A stretch of DNA of 64,000 bases from Acanthornis magna. Taxonomy: Eukaryota; Chordata; Aves; Passeriformes; Acanthizidae. The first letter of the stretch is position 1; each line of letters opens with the position of its first letter. The notes under the pieces are model-generated. The model searched no databases, was not told the origin of the DNA, and saw only the letters and a program-made list of their open reading frames with translations. Made by a program: the position numbers and the translations under genes. The stretch spans positions 17,353,534 through 17,417,533 of the forward strand of contig JAWUZG010000036.1 of the NCBI GenBank assembly GCA_036785705.1, in the 5' to 3' direction. Positions 35,301-47,022 of this stretch are shown here, piece after piece.

Positions 35301-36642
35301 CACCTGGCACAACTTCCATGCCATTCCCTTGGGTCTTGTCTCTAGTCACAAGAATGAAGGGAGCAGTGCCTGCCCTTCTGCTTTCCCTCCTGAGGAAGCT
35401 GCAGAATGCTAGAGTCTTGCCTCGCAAACTGCAAGTGACAAATGCAGCAATTACACCAAACTCAGAGGAGCTGGGAAAGAAGAGTTTGTGGTTTGCAAGG
35501 ATAAGGATGAGAAGGAAGGCTAATGGCCCATCTGGGGAGAAGGCTTTTTATCTGGAGCATTGTCTTGATCTCTTTCAGGCTGAAAGGAGAGGGATAATGA
35601 AAAGGAAATCAGGAGCCCACGTTCAGCCGTGAGTTTTCGCATAGGCATTAAAGAATGGCATATTTGAGGAATGGCAAGGAGGGAACAGCCATTTCAGAGC
35701 TGGAGTGGGACTGGTTAAAGCCCGTGGGACCACGGGATGTGTCTCTTGATCACTTGCGTTTCTCACCTGCACCACCTCCTTCCTTTAGACACATCCGTGT
35801 TGGCAGTGACTTTCAGGCTGAGCTGCCTGAGCTGCAGAGCACACCCCCAGTTGAGGATGAAGAGCCTGCAACCCTGGTCTGGAAGCCCTGGGGGGATGAT
35901 GACTCTGACATGGAAAGACCTGACAGAGGTATCTGCCAAACCTTTCTTCCACCCGTGACGTACTTGGGTTTGGAAATCCCTAATTTCTTGGTCAAAAGGC
36001 AGCTTCTTGTGTTCTCTGCTTCTTTCCTTGTCTCGCCCATCTTCCTGCATGGGACTGTTAGAGGGAAGGAGAATGCTCCATTTTTGCAGCCAAGCAACTG
36101 TTTTCCTGCTCTCCAAATTGGTCAGGGCATTTGTCACTGAAAGAGGGGAGATTGGCCCCCACTTCTAATTCCCAAAGCTGCTTTGAAGGAAGTGCCAGCA
36201 CTGCATGGGCCTTTGCTTCAGCTGCCCCTTTCTTTGCTGTTCTCTTCATGCTCCCCAAGCCGTCGTCATTAGCTCTCGTGCCTTCCTTCTCCCTTATTGC
36301 TCAGCCTTTCCCCTTTCCTGGCTCAAGCCTGACTTTCAGTGGGTTTTTGTTGTGCTTGTAGTGAGAGAACTGCTGGACATGGCGAGCTCCCGTGGAGCAG
36401 CAGTGAACCTGGAGCGTGCCCTGCACTGCCTGCACCAGGCGCATGGCAGTGTCCCGGTAAGAAGCGGCTCTTTGGCTGCAGAGAGGAGTGGGCAGGGAAT
36501 TGATAAGGCCTGGGCACTGGGACAGCCTCTCCTGGCAGCTCTTTGAAGAAGGGAGTTCACAAGAAGCAGAGCACTCGCTGCCTGCCATGTCTCCTCCAGG
36601 AGGCTCTCCAGTGCAGCAGCTGCACCAGGGATGAGCCCCAAA
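29312..36642 (+). repeat. Array unit 5 (7331 bp)
   Basis: It holds the 3' half of gene copy 4 and the 5' half of copy 5. It repeats the unit 2 haplotype: T at 32140, the GTGCG insertion near 33167, T at 34963, T at 35041 and the TT frameshift at 34417-34418. It lacks the 3-bp and 1-bp insertions private to unit 2. Confidence 0.95.
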
Positions 36643-39600
36643 TGGCTCAAGCCAGGTGAAAGCGTCTCTTGGAGGCACTGGCACAGGGTCCTGCAGCTGC
36701 TTCTTTGTACATTTCCTGGTGATCTGTGTTCTGTGAGACATTTTGGGGTGGATTAAGGGGAAATTCCCAGAAGCCTCAGTGAGCTGGGGCAATTCTGGGT
36801 GCAGGATGAGCAAAATGATTGAGTTGGTGAGCAAAAACCCACTCCTGTGGAGCAGGATCAAAACGCTGGGGAGCAAAAGCAAGGGATTGGGAGCAAATCA
36901 CAAGGTTTGATCCACATGAGATGCAGCAGACTGAATCCCCGAAGAGGGCAAGTGGCTGAAAGGCAGCATTTACAGTTTTTGGCTTCTTTCTGTGTGGCGG
37001 GGAAGCCAAAGTCTTCTTCGCTTTGATCTTGCAGGAGGCTCTGGAGATGTTGCTCTCAGGAGGGCCTTCCACTCCTCAAGGCCATCCCTTGGCTGATTAT
37101 CATTATGCAGGTAATCAAAGCAGAGCTTGTTCCTTCACTGGCAGACACTGCCATGCCCTTGATTGCCATGTCAAGAATTTATGGTCAAACAAATAACACG
37201 AGAATGAGGTCTCACCTCTGGGGGCAGGGAAAGAAGCAGCATTTACTCCTTCAGTTTTACTTGTTTTCCATGTGGTTTTTTTCCCTTGGAAATGCCTACT
37301 CTTGTCTTCATTGCTTTCTGAGGGAGCAGAGATGTAGACAGGTGAATGATGAATGGTGGTGATTTTGTTCTGGTGGCCAGTGATCCATTTAGCAGAGGAT
37401 CTATTTCGAGTGGATAGAGAGATCAATTGACCTGCTGCTCTTTATTGCCAGGCTCTGATAGGTGGACACATGAGGAGATGGAGTCCTTTCAAAAGGCTAT
37501 TCGCACCTATGGCAAGGATTTTAATCTCATCCAGAAGGAGGTAAAGCCACTGGACATTCTTTGCCTAGTGGACAAAACAAGGAAATGTTGAATATTTCTG
37601 CTACCAAATACCAGAATCCAGTCTCTCTCTTCTCAAATACCAAAAATATTAAAATAACAATGAAATGGGACACTGACTTCTGGCATGGAAGTGGTGATTC
37701 TGTCTTCCCAGCCCTTTTTTCCAAGCTGTTTTGGAAGAGGAAGGCTTATTCTCTGTCTCGTGCCTGTGCTGGTGCTTCCACAACATGTTGCCATGGGATA
37801 AGTGTGGTGGATGGGGGAAAGAAAAACTGTGCTAGGTGGATTTGTTGTTGATTGTGCTTTAAATGTATTACTATGTGGCAAAATACATTTCGCTCCATTC
37901 CATAATGCCTATTTGTCTCCCTCTTTATTTCATTTTACTCCCTTACTCAATTTTTTTTCATTGCCTACTTTACTCCATTCCCTAGTTTTTCTCCAATGCA
38001 CCCTACAGGGTGGCCATTTTAGATTCCTTCTTTTTTTTCTGTCTCACAACAGGTTCAGACTAAGACTACTGCCCAGTGTGTGGAGTACTACTACTCCTTG
38101 AAAAAGGAACGTAAACTTGCCAGCGCTCCTGCTCAGGTGAGTGGGAAGAAAATCAAGACATGCCAGCAGGGCCAAGAGGCTGGAAGAAGGGGACAAAACC
38201 TGCTGGGCAGCTGTGCTAGATGCCGCTCTGTCAGGAGCACATTGTCCCCTCCACTGGGAAAGGCGCAGCAGATGCTGCCCAGGGCTTCATTGCACTGCTG
38301 CTCTAAAATACTCAATTCTGGAGCATAACTTTGACCCAACAAAGCAGCACCATCACCAAGATGGGCTTGGACTCTGTACAGACTTGCTTCTCAAGTGCTG
38401 GCACCCTCACTAATTCCAATCAGACCCTTAATTCCCCACGGCTTGCTAACTTGAGAAATCCTGGCTGAATTCATGGAGATGCTGCAGATTTTGAGGGATC
38501 TTTTGTATCATCCTAGGGTACTCCCAAAAAAAGGAGCTGCTGATGCTGTGGCTCTGCTAAAACTTTCCTGACCTGCAGACAGGAATTTGCTTCACAGAGA
38601 GAGAGAGAGAGATGATTTTGTAGATCCCAGTAGAAACTGGGTAACCATGTGCCTTCACTAATTGGACTGAATTGAAAACCCATTCCCTAGACATTTGTGG
38701 AGGGAAAATATGGATAAATAGATGTTAGGCAGAGAGCTCTAACTAAGAAATGTAGATCTATAGATACCCACATATTTTCCCCCCACTTTGGGCAGCAGAA
38801 AGGAGGTGCTTTTTCCTCCAAGTGCTGTGTTTGTATGCCGCTGCACCCTGCAGCCAAATCCAGGCATTTTCTCAGCCCTTTAGGGCTTGGAGGAATTTGC
38901 TTGGGCTGCTACATTTTTGCGCTGGACGCTCTGATTTCCAGCTTTCTGAGAGGAAGGAAAAATTGATAAGGCTTCTTTGATTTCCAGACTGTGGGCAGAG
39001 CAAAGAGGAGGAAAAGCCCTCCCAGAGAGGAGAAAGGGGAGACAGGGAAGAGAAGCCGCAAGAAGGCCCGCAACGCGGACTGTCCCTGCTGCCAGCCGCC
39101 CCCGCCACCCCATTCAGCGGGAGGCCCCTTTCCCTGCGGGCAGTGCCAATGGTGAGGAAGTCCTTCCTCTTTCTGCTGGAAGCCTGGCGCTTTGGACTAA
39201 CACAGGCTGATCTTTCCAAAGGCACCATGGGGGAAGCTCAGGGCAGTTGGAGGATCACTCCTCCCAGCCGTGTTCAATACTACCACCCACTTTAAACCCA
39301 AACTTCTTCTTGAAACCCCAGCATTCAGAATGAAACCTTGCTGTGCCCCAACAAGACACAATTCATACAGGTAGTCATAGGAGCACCAAAGCTTGATGGA
39401 TGGCGCTGATCAAATTAAAAATGGGATGTACTAAAAAGAGGGAGAAATTTGAGAGTTGAAACAAGAGGGACCAGATTCATGGTGCTGATCAAATTAAAAG
39501 GATGTCACAGCCCAAAACCACAGAAATTCATAGAAAGGGCAATCTCCAAGCTTGATTTAAAGGTGTGCATTGATTTAACAAGGAATGGTTTGTTTCCTGT

Positions 39601-39704
39601 CTTCCAGTGTTTTTGAAACAGTGAAGGCAAGGAATGCACATAGGAGAAGACATCGCCCACGCAAGGGAGCAGAGCCTCTTCCCAAGCAGAAAAGATCCAA
39701 TTAG
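33885..39704 (+). pseudogene. Copy 5: ELM2-SANT-C2H2 gene with stop in exon b
   Basis: Exons are a 33885-34219 (tentative), b 34282-34442, c 35579-35628, d 35789-35928, e 36362-36456, f 37035-37110, g 37452-37540, h 38053-38136, i 38988-39151 and j 39608-39704. The extra T makes a TGA at 34418-34420. Its 5' half belongs to the same haplotype as copy 2, so the two lesions are probably one event copied with the unit. Candidate poly(A) signal: 39954-39959. Confidence 0.8.
35069..35409 (-). mobile_element. CR1 LINE 3' fragment, unit 5
   Basis: Intronic in gene copy 5. The upstream flank repeats the unit 2 variants (T at 34963 and 35041), which ties the two units together. Confidence 0.88.
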
Positions 39705-42700
39705 CTGTGGAGTTGTTCAGGGCAAGAAAGAGTTAGCTGTCAAGAGGACTAGATGGAAATAGAATGGGTTTTCAAGTTTTTAGGGTAATTTCTCTTCATA
39801 CTTAGTTTACTAGATAGGCATTTTTCAATGTATTAGTAAGGATTCATTAGTATTCTTAAAGACTTACTAGTGTCATTAGATTTACTAGGAAATGTAAGAG
39901 GTTTGGTGTTGTTTGCCATGTTCCATGTTTTGTCATTTTGTCTTTATCAAATCATTAAACCAGAGTTTGTTCTGTTTTGCCTTTTTGGCTCTATGTCATC
40001 ATTCGGCCCACATTTATGACACTTGTGGGCTGTTGCAAACACAGCATTTGCCCTGAAAGAAGAACCTGGGCACGTGTGTACTTCTTCAGGCTCAACCCCT
40101 CACCCAGCTGCTGGGAGTTGCAAAATTGTGTCCTCAGTACTGCCACCAAAATAATGGTGGTGTTTTATCCTTTGATTCCTAAAAATCTTGAGTGAGAGTG
40201 GCAAGGTAGGCTTTGTTTAATTCAGTGAATTGGATCTAAATGAGTGGCCTTGTCTCATTCTACTTGGAGGGATAAAAGGTGCTTTTTTTCTCCTTTTTGT
40301 CACCAAGCCACATGGCTTTATTGAGTTTTGGTAGACAGATGGACTTGACCACCTTGGAGAACTTTTCCACCCTCTCTGATTCTATAAAACTAATATCCAC
40401 CTTCTTCAGTACAAAGAAATCAGTAGTTGCAATACCTCTTTAAAGGACCAAGCTCCCACTCCAGGCTCCCATGAACATTCTAAGCTCAAGAAGAGCGGAA
40501 CATTCTCCTCTCACTTCTCATAGCTTGTATTTGCACCAAAGCAGCATCAAAGTCCCTTCTTTATCGACCCTGGTGTATGGCATGGCCTGGCAAGGTTTTG
40601 GTAGCTGGGGTTGAGGAGGATGGGGAGGGGCCAAGGGACAGGGATTACCAAGCTGGTTCTGGGAAGCTGCCAGAAGCTTGCCCTGGTCTGATGGAGCCAG
40701 TGCAGGTGGGATTTGGAGTCTACAGAGTATCTGCTTTGCCCAGGGCCTTTTTACAACCGCTCCCCTTAGATGGCTGGCATGCATGTAACAAGCAGGTTGG
40801 AAAGGAAGTGAGATTGGCTTTTGTCTAATTTTAAGCAGGAAAGAAGTAAAATTGGCTGGGTTTTGGCATATTTGGGACCTCAGTTATAAAACAAATATGA
40901 AGGCTATTAGTGTGAAAAAGTAATTCTGTTAGTGTTAGCCTCTTAGAGGAATCCCACAGTCCTTTGAGATGAACATCCAGCTTTTTCAAGGGAGCTGGAA
41001 GAAATTGGAATTCTCCATAGGAATATTGCTAAGGAATTGCTGCTGCGGTATCCATGTGTGTGTCCCCATGGGTTACCCTGGAAAACATCCTGTTTCTCCA
41101 AGGTTCAGGGAATGAGTGTTGAGGTGAGAGACCAGCTCAGTGCCCCAAAGCATTGAAATCATCAAGTGACATTATTAGGCACCAGGGAATTTAGAAAGGA
41201 TGCAGGATGAATGCCTCCACTTCAAGAGAAAGTTTGGAGTTGGTTCTCCACTGAACGATTTCTAATCTCTGGCGCCTCTCAGAGCTGCAGGAGTCCTTCT
41301 GGTTCTCTTGCTCAGGCAACACGGTCTGCACCCTTTGGTGGAGCCAGGATTGTGAGCATGTTCAGCTGTAGGCACCTTCCAGAGAAGCACAGAGAGGACA
41401 CACAGCCTTCCCTGCACTGCTTTGCCCTGTCCAGAGGGCTGACCAGAAATGCCCTGATGGGAAGGCCCTCAAAGCAAACTTGCCCCAGAAGAAGTAAACA
41501 GGCAAAGGAGACCCCAATTCCTGTTTACACCCCCTGGGTCCCTTGGTGATCTGCGTGGAATGTTGGGCTGTGCCCGTAGCAACTGTTGGTGTCTCCTGCT
41601 CCTGCAGCCGTTGGTGGAACACTGGTGGAGCAGCACCGGTGGAGCAGCAGCTGCAGGAGCTGCTGCTGGGTTGTCCTGGCTTCAGCATCACATCTGGCCT
41701 CTGGACCAATATCCTTATCTCCTCGTCTGCCACCAGGGATCCTGAGAGCACTTTGGGACTGTCAAAGGTAAGAAAATCCCCGTTTGCCCTTGAACCAGTA
41801 ACAGAACTGCAGGAGGCTCCAGTTGGTCGTCCCACCAACCACAGCAGACATAACCTGGGCCCACTTTCCCCAGAAGAGGTTACTGATGAAAGCAGGGTCC
41901 ACCTTCTATGGGAATAAAAATGCCTGCAGTGGAAATACAGACCATTCCATAGAGGACATAGAGAGCTGTCACAGTGCAGCTTCAGATCCTCATCCACCTG
42001 GGACCTGATTAAAAGTTCTCAGTACCCATTTAAGTAGTCCTCAAACGATGTTGTGGTGACTCCAAAACAATCCTATCGTTACTGAGGAGTTCAGGAGTTC
42101 AGTGTTGACAAATCGTGTTAGGCCCTGGCTCTACTCACTCCTCCACCAAAGCTTTGCAAACCAGAATGATGGGACTTTGCCTCTGTGATCCCTGTTGTTC
42201 AGGGGATGTAAGCAGTTTGCTGGGCTTGTCCTCCAATACTGTCTTTCACCTACAAAAATGGTCTGCTTTCAGCGATTCTTACAGACTCACATACTTTCAT
42301 AACTTAAGAGATACATCATATTTTAATATCTTTATAGATACTTCTTATTTTTCACCTGCATTGAACTGCTTTTCCATAGAGATATTGGTAGAACAGAATC
42401 ACAGAATCACAAGATTTTTCTGAGTTGGAAGGGACCCACAAAGAGTCTGGCTCCTGGCCCTGCACAGGACAGCCTCAGGAATCCCACCCTGTGCCTAAGA
42501 GCAATGTCCAAATGCTTCCTGAGCTCTGGCAGGCTTGGTGCTGTGACCCCTTGCCTGGGGAGGCTGTTCCGGTGCCCAACCACCCTCTGGGTGAAGAACC
42601 TGTCTCTGATATCCAACCTAAACATCACCTGGCACAACTTCCATGCCATTCCCTTGGGTCTTGTCTCTAGTCACAAGAATGAAGGGAGCAGTGCCTGCCC

Positions 42701-43966
42701 TTCTGCTTTCCCTCCTGAGGAAGCTGCAGAATGCTAGAGTCTTGCCTCGCAAACTGCAAGTGACAAATGCAGCAATTACACCAAACTCAGAGGAGCTGGG
42801 AAAGAAGAGTTTGTGGTTTGCAAGGATAAGGATGAGAAGGAAGGCTAATGGCCCATCTGGGGAGAAGGCTTTTTATCTGGAGCATTGTCTTGATCTCTTT
42901 CAGGCTGAAAGGAGAGGGATAATGAAAAGGAAATCAGGAGCCCACGTTCGCCGTGAGTTTTCGCATAGGCATTAAAGAATGGCATATTTGAGGAATGGCA
43001 AGGAGGGAACAGCCATTTCAGAGCTGGAGTGGGACTGGTTAAAGCCCGTGGGACCACGGGATGTGTCTCTTGATCACTTGCGTTTCTCACCTGCACCACC
43101 TCCTTCCTTTAGACACATCCGTGTTGGCAGTGACTTTCAGGCTGAGCTGCCTGAGCTGCAGAGCACACCCCCAGTTGAGGATGAAGAGCCTGCAACCCTG
43201 GTCTGGAAGCCCTGGGGGGATGATGACTCTGACATGGAAAGACCTGACAGAGGTATCTGCCAAACCTTTCTTCCACCCGTGACGTACTTGGGTTTGGAAA
43301 TCCCTAATTTCTTGGTCAAAAGGCAGCTTCTTGTGTTCTCTGCTTCTTTCCTTGTCTCGCCCATCTTCCTGCATGGGACTGTTAGAGGGAAGGAGAATGC
43401 TCCATTTTTGCAGCCAAGCAACTGTTTTCCTGCTCTCCAAATTGGTCAGGGCATTTGTCACTGAAAGAGGGGAGATTGGCCCCCACTTCTAATTCCCAAA
43501 GCTGCTTTGAAGGAAGTGCCAGCACTGCGTGGGCCTTTGCTTCAGCTGCCCCTTTCTTTGCTGTTCTCTTCATGCTCCCCAAGCCGTCGTCATTAGCTCT
43601 CGTGCCTTCCTTCTCCCTTATTGCTCAGCCTTTCCCCTTTCCTGGCTCAAGCCTGACTTTCAGTGGGTTTTTGTTGTGCTTGTAGTGAGAGAACTGCTGG
43701 ACATGGCGAGCTCCCGTGGAGCAGCAGTGAACCTGGAGCGTGCCCTGCACTGCCTGCACCAGGCGCATGGCAGTGTCCCGGTAAGAAGCGGCTCTTTGGC
43801 TGCAGAGAGGAGTGGGCAGGGAATTGATAAGGCCTGGGCACTGGGACAGCCTCTCCTGGCAGCTCTTTGAAGAAGGGAGTTCACAAGAAGCAGAGCACTC
43901 GCTGCCTGCCATGTCTCCTCCAGGAGGCTCTCCAGTGCAGCAGCTGCACCAGGGATGAGCCCCAAA
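36643..43966 (+). repeat. Array unit 6 (7324 bp)
   Basis: It holds the 3' half of gene copy 5 and the 5' half of copy 6. It shares the G at 39537 with unit 3 but has the single-T allele of exon b, unlike unit 3. One A is missing between 42949 and 42950, which breaks exon c. Its CTGCTGCGG state near 41040 is shared with unit 8. Confidence 0.95.
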
Positions 43967-46900
43967 TGGCTCAAGCCAGGTGAAAGCGTCTCTTGGAGGC
44001 ACTGGCACAGGGTCCTGCAGCTGCTTCTTTGTACATTTCCTGGTGATCTGTGTTCTGTGAGACATTTTGGGGTGGATTAAGGGGAAATTCCCAGAAGCCT
44101 CAGTGAGCTGGGGCAATTCTGGGTGCAGGATGAGCAAAATGATTGAGTTGGTGAGCAAAAACCCACTCCTGCGGAGCAGGATCAAAACGCTGGGGAGCAA
44201 AAGCAAGGGATTGGGAGCAAATCACAAGGTTTGATCCACATGAGATGCAGCAGACTGAATCCCCGAAGAGGGCAAGTGGCTGAAAGGCAGCATTTACAGT
44301 TTTTGGCTTCTTTCTGTGTGGCGGGGAAGCCAAAGTCTTCTTCGCTTTGATCTTGCAGGAGGCTCTGGAGATGTTGCTCTCAGGAGGGCCTTCCACTCCT
44401 CAAGGCCATCCCTTGGCTGATTATCATTATGCAGGTAATCAAAGCAGAGCTTGTTCCTTCACTGGCAGACACTGCCATGCCCTTGATTGCCATGTCAAGA
44501 ATTTATGGTCAAACAAATAACACGAGAATGAGGTCTCACCTCTGGGGGCAGGGAAAGAAGCAGCATTTACTCCTTCAGTTTTACTTGTTTTCCATGTGGT
44601 TTTTTTCCCTTGGAAATGCCTACTCTTGTCTTCATTGCTTTCTGAGGGAGCAGAGATGTAGACAGGTGAATGATGAATGGTGGTGATTTTGTTCTGGTGG
44701 CCAGTGATCCATTTAGCAGAGGATCTATTTCGAGTGGATAGAGAGATCAATTGACCTGCTGCTCTTTATTGCCAGGCTCTGATAGGTGGACACATGAGGA
44801 GATGGAGTCCTTTCAAAAGGCTATTCGCACCTATGGCAAGGATTTTAATCTCATCCAGAAGGAGGTAAAGCCACTGGACATTCTTTGCCTAGTGGACAAA
44901 ACAAGGAAATGTTGAATATTTCTGCTACCAAATACCAGAATCCAGTCTCTCTCTTCTCAAATACCAAAAATATTAAAATAACAATGAAATGGGACACTGA
45001 CTTCTGGCATGGAAGTGGTGATTCTGTCTTCCCAGCCCTTTTTTCCAAGCTGTTTTGGAAGAGGAAGGCTTATTCTCTGTCTCGTGCCTGTGCTGGTGCT
45101 TCCACAACATGTTGCCATGGGATAAGTGTGGTGGATGGGGGAAAGAAAAACTGTGCTAGGTGGATTTGTTGTTGATTGTGCTTTAAATGTATTACTATGT
45201 GGCAAAATACATTTCGCTCCATTCCATAATGCCTATTTGTCTCCCTCTTTATTTCATTTTACTCCCTTACTCAATTTTTTTTCATTGCCTACTTTACTCC
45301 ATTCCCTAGTTTTTCTCCAATGCACCCTACAGGGTGGCCATTTTAGATTCCTTCTTTTTTTTCTGTCTCACAACAGGTTCAGACTAAGACTACTGCCCAG
45401 TGTGTGGAGTACTACTACTCCTTGAAAAAGGAACGTAAACTTGCCAGCGCTCCTGCTCAGGTGAGTGGGAAGAAAATCAAGACATGCCAGCAGGGCCAAG
45501 AGGCTGGAAGAAGGGGACAAAACCTGCTGGGCAGCTGTGCTAGATGCCGCTCTGTCAGGAGCACATTGTCCCCTCCACTGGGAAAGGCGCAGCAGATGCT
45601 GCCCAGGGCTTCATTGCACTGCTGCTCTAAAATACTCAATTCTGGAGCATAACTTTGACCCAACAAAGCAGCACCATCACCAAGATGGGCTTGGACTCTG
45701 TACAGACTTGCTTCTCAAGTGCTGGCACCCTCACTAATTCCAATCAGACCCTTAATTCCCCACGGCTCGCTAACTTGAGAAATCCTGGCTGAATTCATGG
45801 AGATGCTGCAGATTTTGAGGGATCTTTTGTATCATCCTAGGGTACTCCCAAAAAAAGGAGCTGCTGATGCTGTGGCTCTGCTAAAACTTTCCTGACCTGC
45901 AGACAGGAATTTGCTTCACAGAGAGAGAGAGAGATGATTTTGTAGATCCCAGTAGAAACTGGGTAACCATGTGCCTTCACTAATTGGACTGAATTGAAAA
46001 CCCATTCCCTAGACATTTGTGGAGGGAAAATATGGATAAATAGATGTTAGGCAGAGAGCTCTAAGAAATGTAGCTCTATAGATACCCACATATTTTCCCC
46101 CCACTTTGGGCAGCAGAAAGGAGGTGCTTTTTCCTCCAAGTGCTGTGTTTGTATGCCGCTGCACCCTGCAGCCAAATCCAGGCATTTTCTCAGCCCTTTA
46201 GGGCTTGGAGGAATTTGCTTGGGCTGCTACATTTTTGCGCTGGACGCTCTGATTTCCAGCTTTCTGAGAGGAAGGAAAAATTGATAAGGCTTCTTTGATT
46301 TCCAGACTGTGGGCAGAGCAAAGAGGAGGAAAAGCCCTCCCAGAGAGGAGAAAGGGGAGACAGGGAAGAGAAGCCGCAAGAAGGCCCGCAACGCGGACTG
46401 TCCCTGCTGCCAGCCGCCCCCGCCACCCCATTCAGCGGGAGGCCCCTTTCCCTGCGGGCAGTGCCAATGGTGAGGAAGTCCTTCCTCTTTCTGCTGGAAG
46501 CCTGGCGCTTTGGACTAACACAGGCTGATCTTTCCAAAGGCACCATGGGGGAAGCTCAGGGCAGTTGGAGGATCACTCCTCCCAGCCGTGTTCAATACTA
46601 CCACCCACTTTAAACCCAAACTTCTTCTTGAAACCCCAGCATTCAGAATGAAACCTTGCTGTGCCCCAACAAGACACAATTCATACAGGTAGTCATAGGA
46701 GCACCAAAGCTTGATGGATGGCGCTGATCAAATTAAAAATGGGATGTACTAAAAAGAGGGAGAAATTTGAGAGTTGAAACAAGAGGGACCAGATTCATGG
46801 TGCTGATCAAATTAAAAGGATGTCACAGCCCAAAACCACAGAAATTCATAGAAACGGCAATCTCCAAGCTTGATTTAAAGGTGTGCATTGATTTAACAAG

Positions 46901-47022
46901 GAATGGTTTGTTTCCTGTCTTCCAGTGTTTTTGAAACAGTGAAGGCAAGGAATGCACATAGGAGAAGACATCGCCCACGCAAGGGAGCAGAGCCTCTTCC
47001 CAAGCAGAAAAGATCCAATTAG
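41211..47022 (+). pseudogene. Copy 6: ELM2-SANT-C2H2 gene, frameshift in exon c
   Basis: Exons are a 41211-41545 (tentative), b 41608-41767, c 42904-42952, d 43113-43252, e 43686-43780, f 44359-44434, g 44776-44864, h 45377-45460, i 46306-46469 and j 46926-47022. Exon b has the open single-T allele. Exon c is 49 bp because one A is missing (GTTCGCC instead of GTTCAGCC just before the donor). The shifted frame stays open through exon d by chance, then meets TGA as the first codon of exon e (43686-43688). Most of ELM2 and everything after it is lost. The change is found in this unit only, so a sequencing or assembly indel is possible. Confidence 0.75.
42394..42734 (-). mobile_element. CR1 LINE 3' fragment, unit 6
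   Basis: Intronic in gene copy 6, ending about 170 bp before the damaged exon c. The missing base in exon c is outside the element. Confidence 0.88.
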
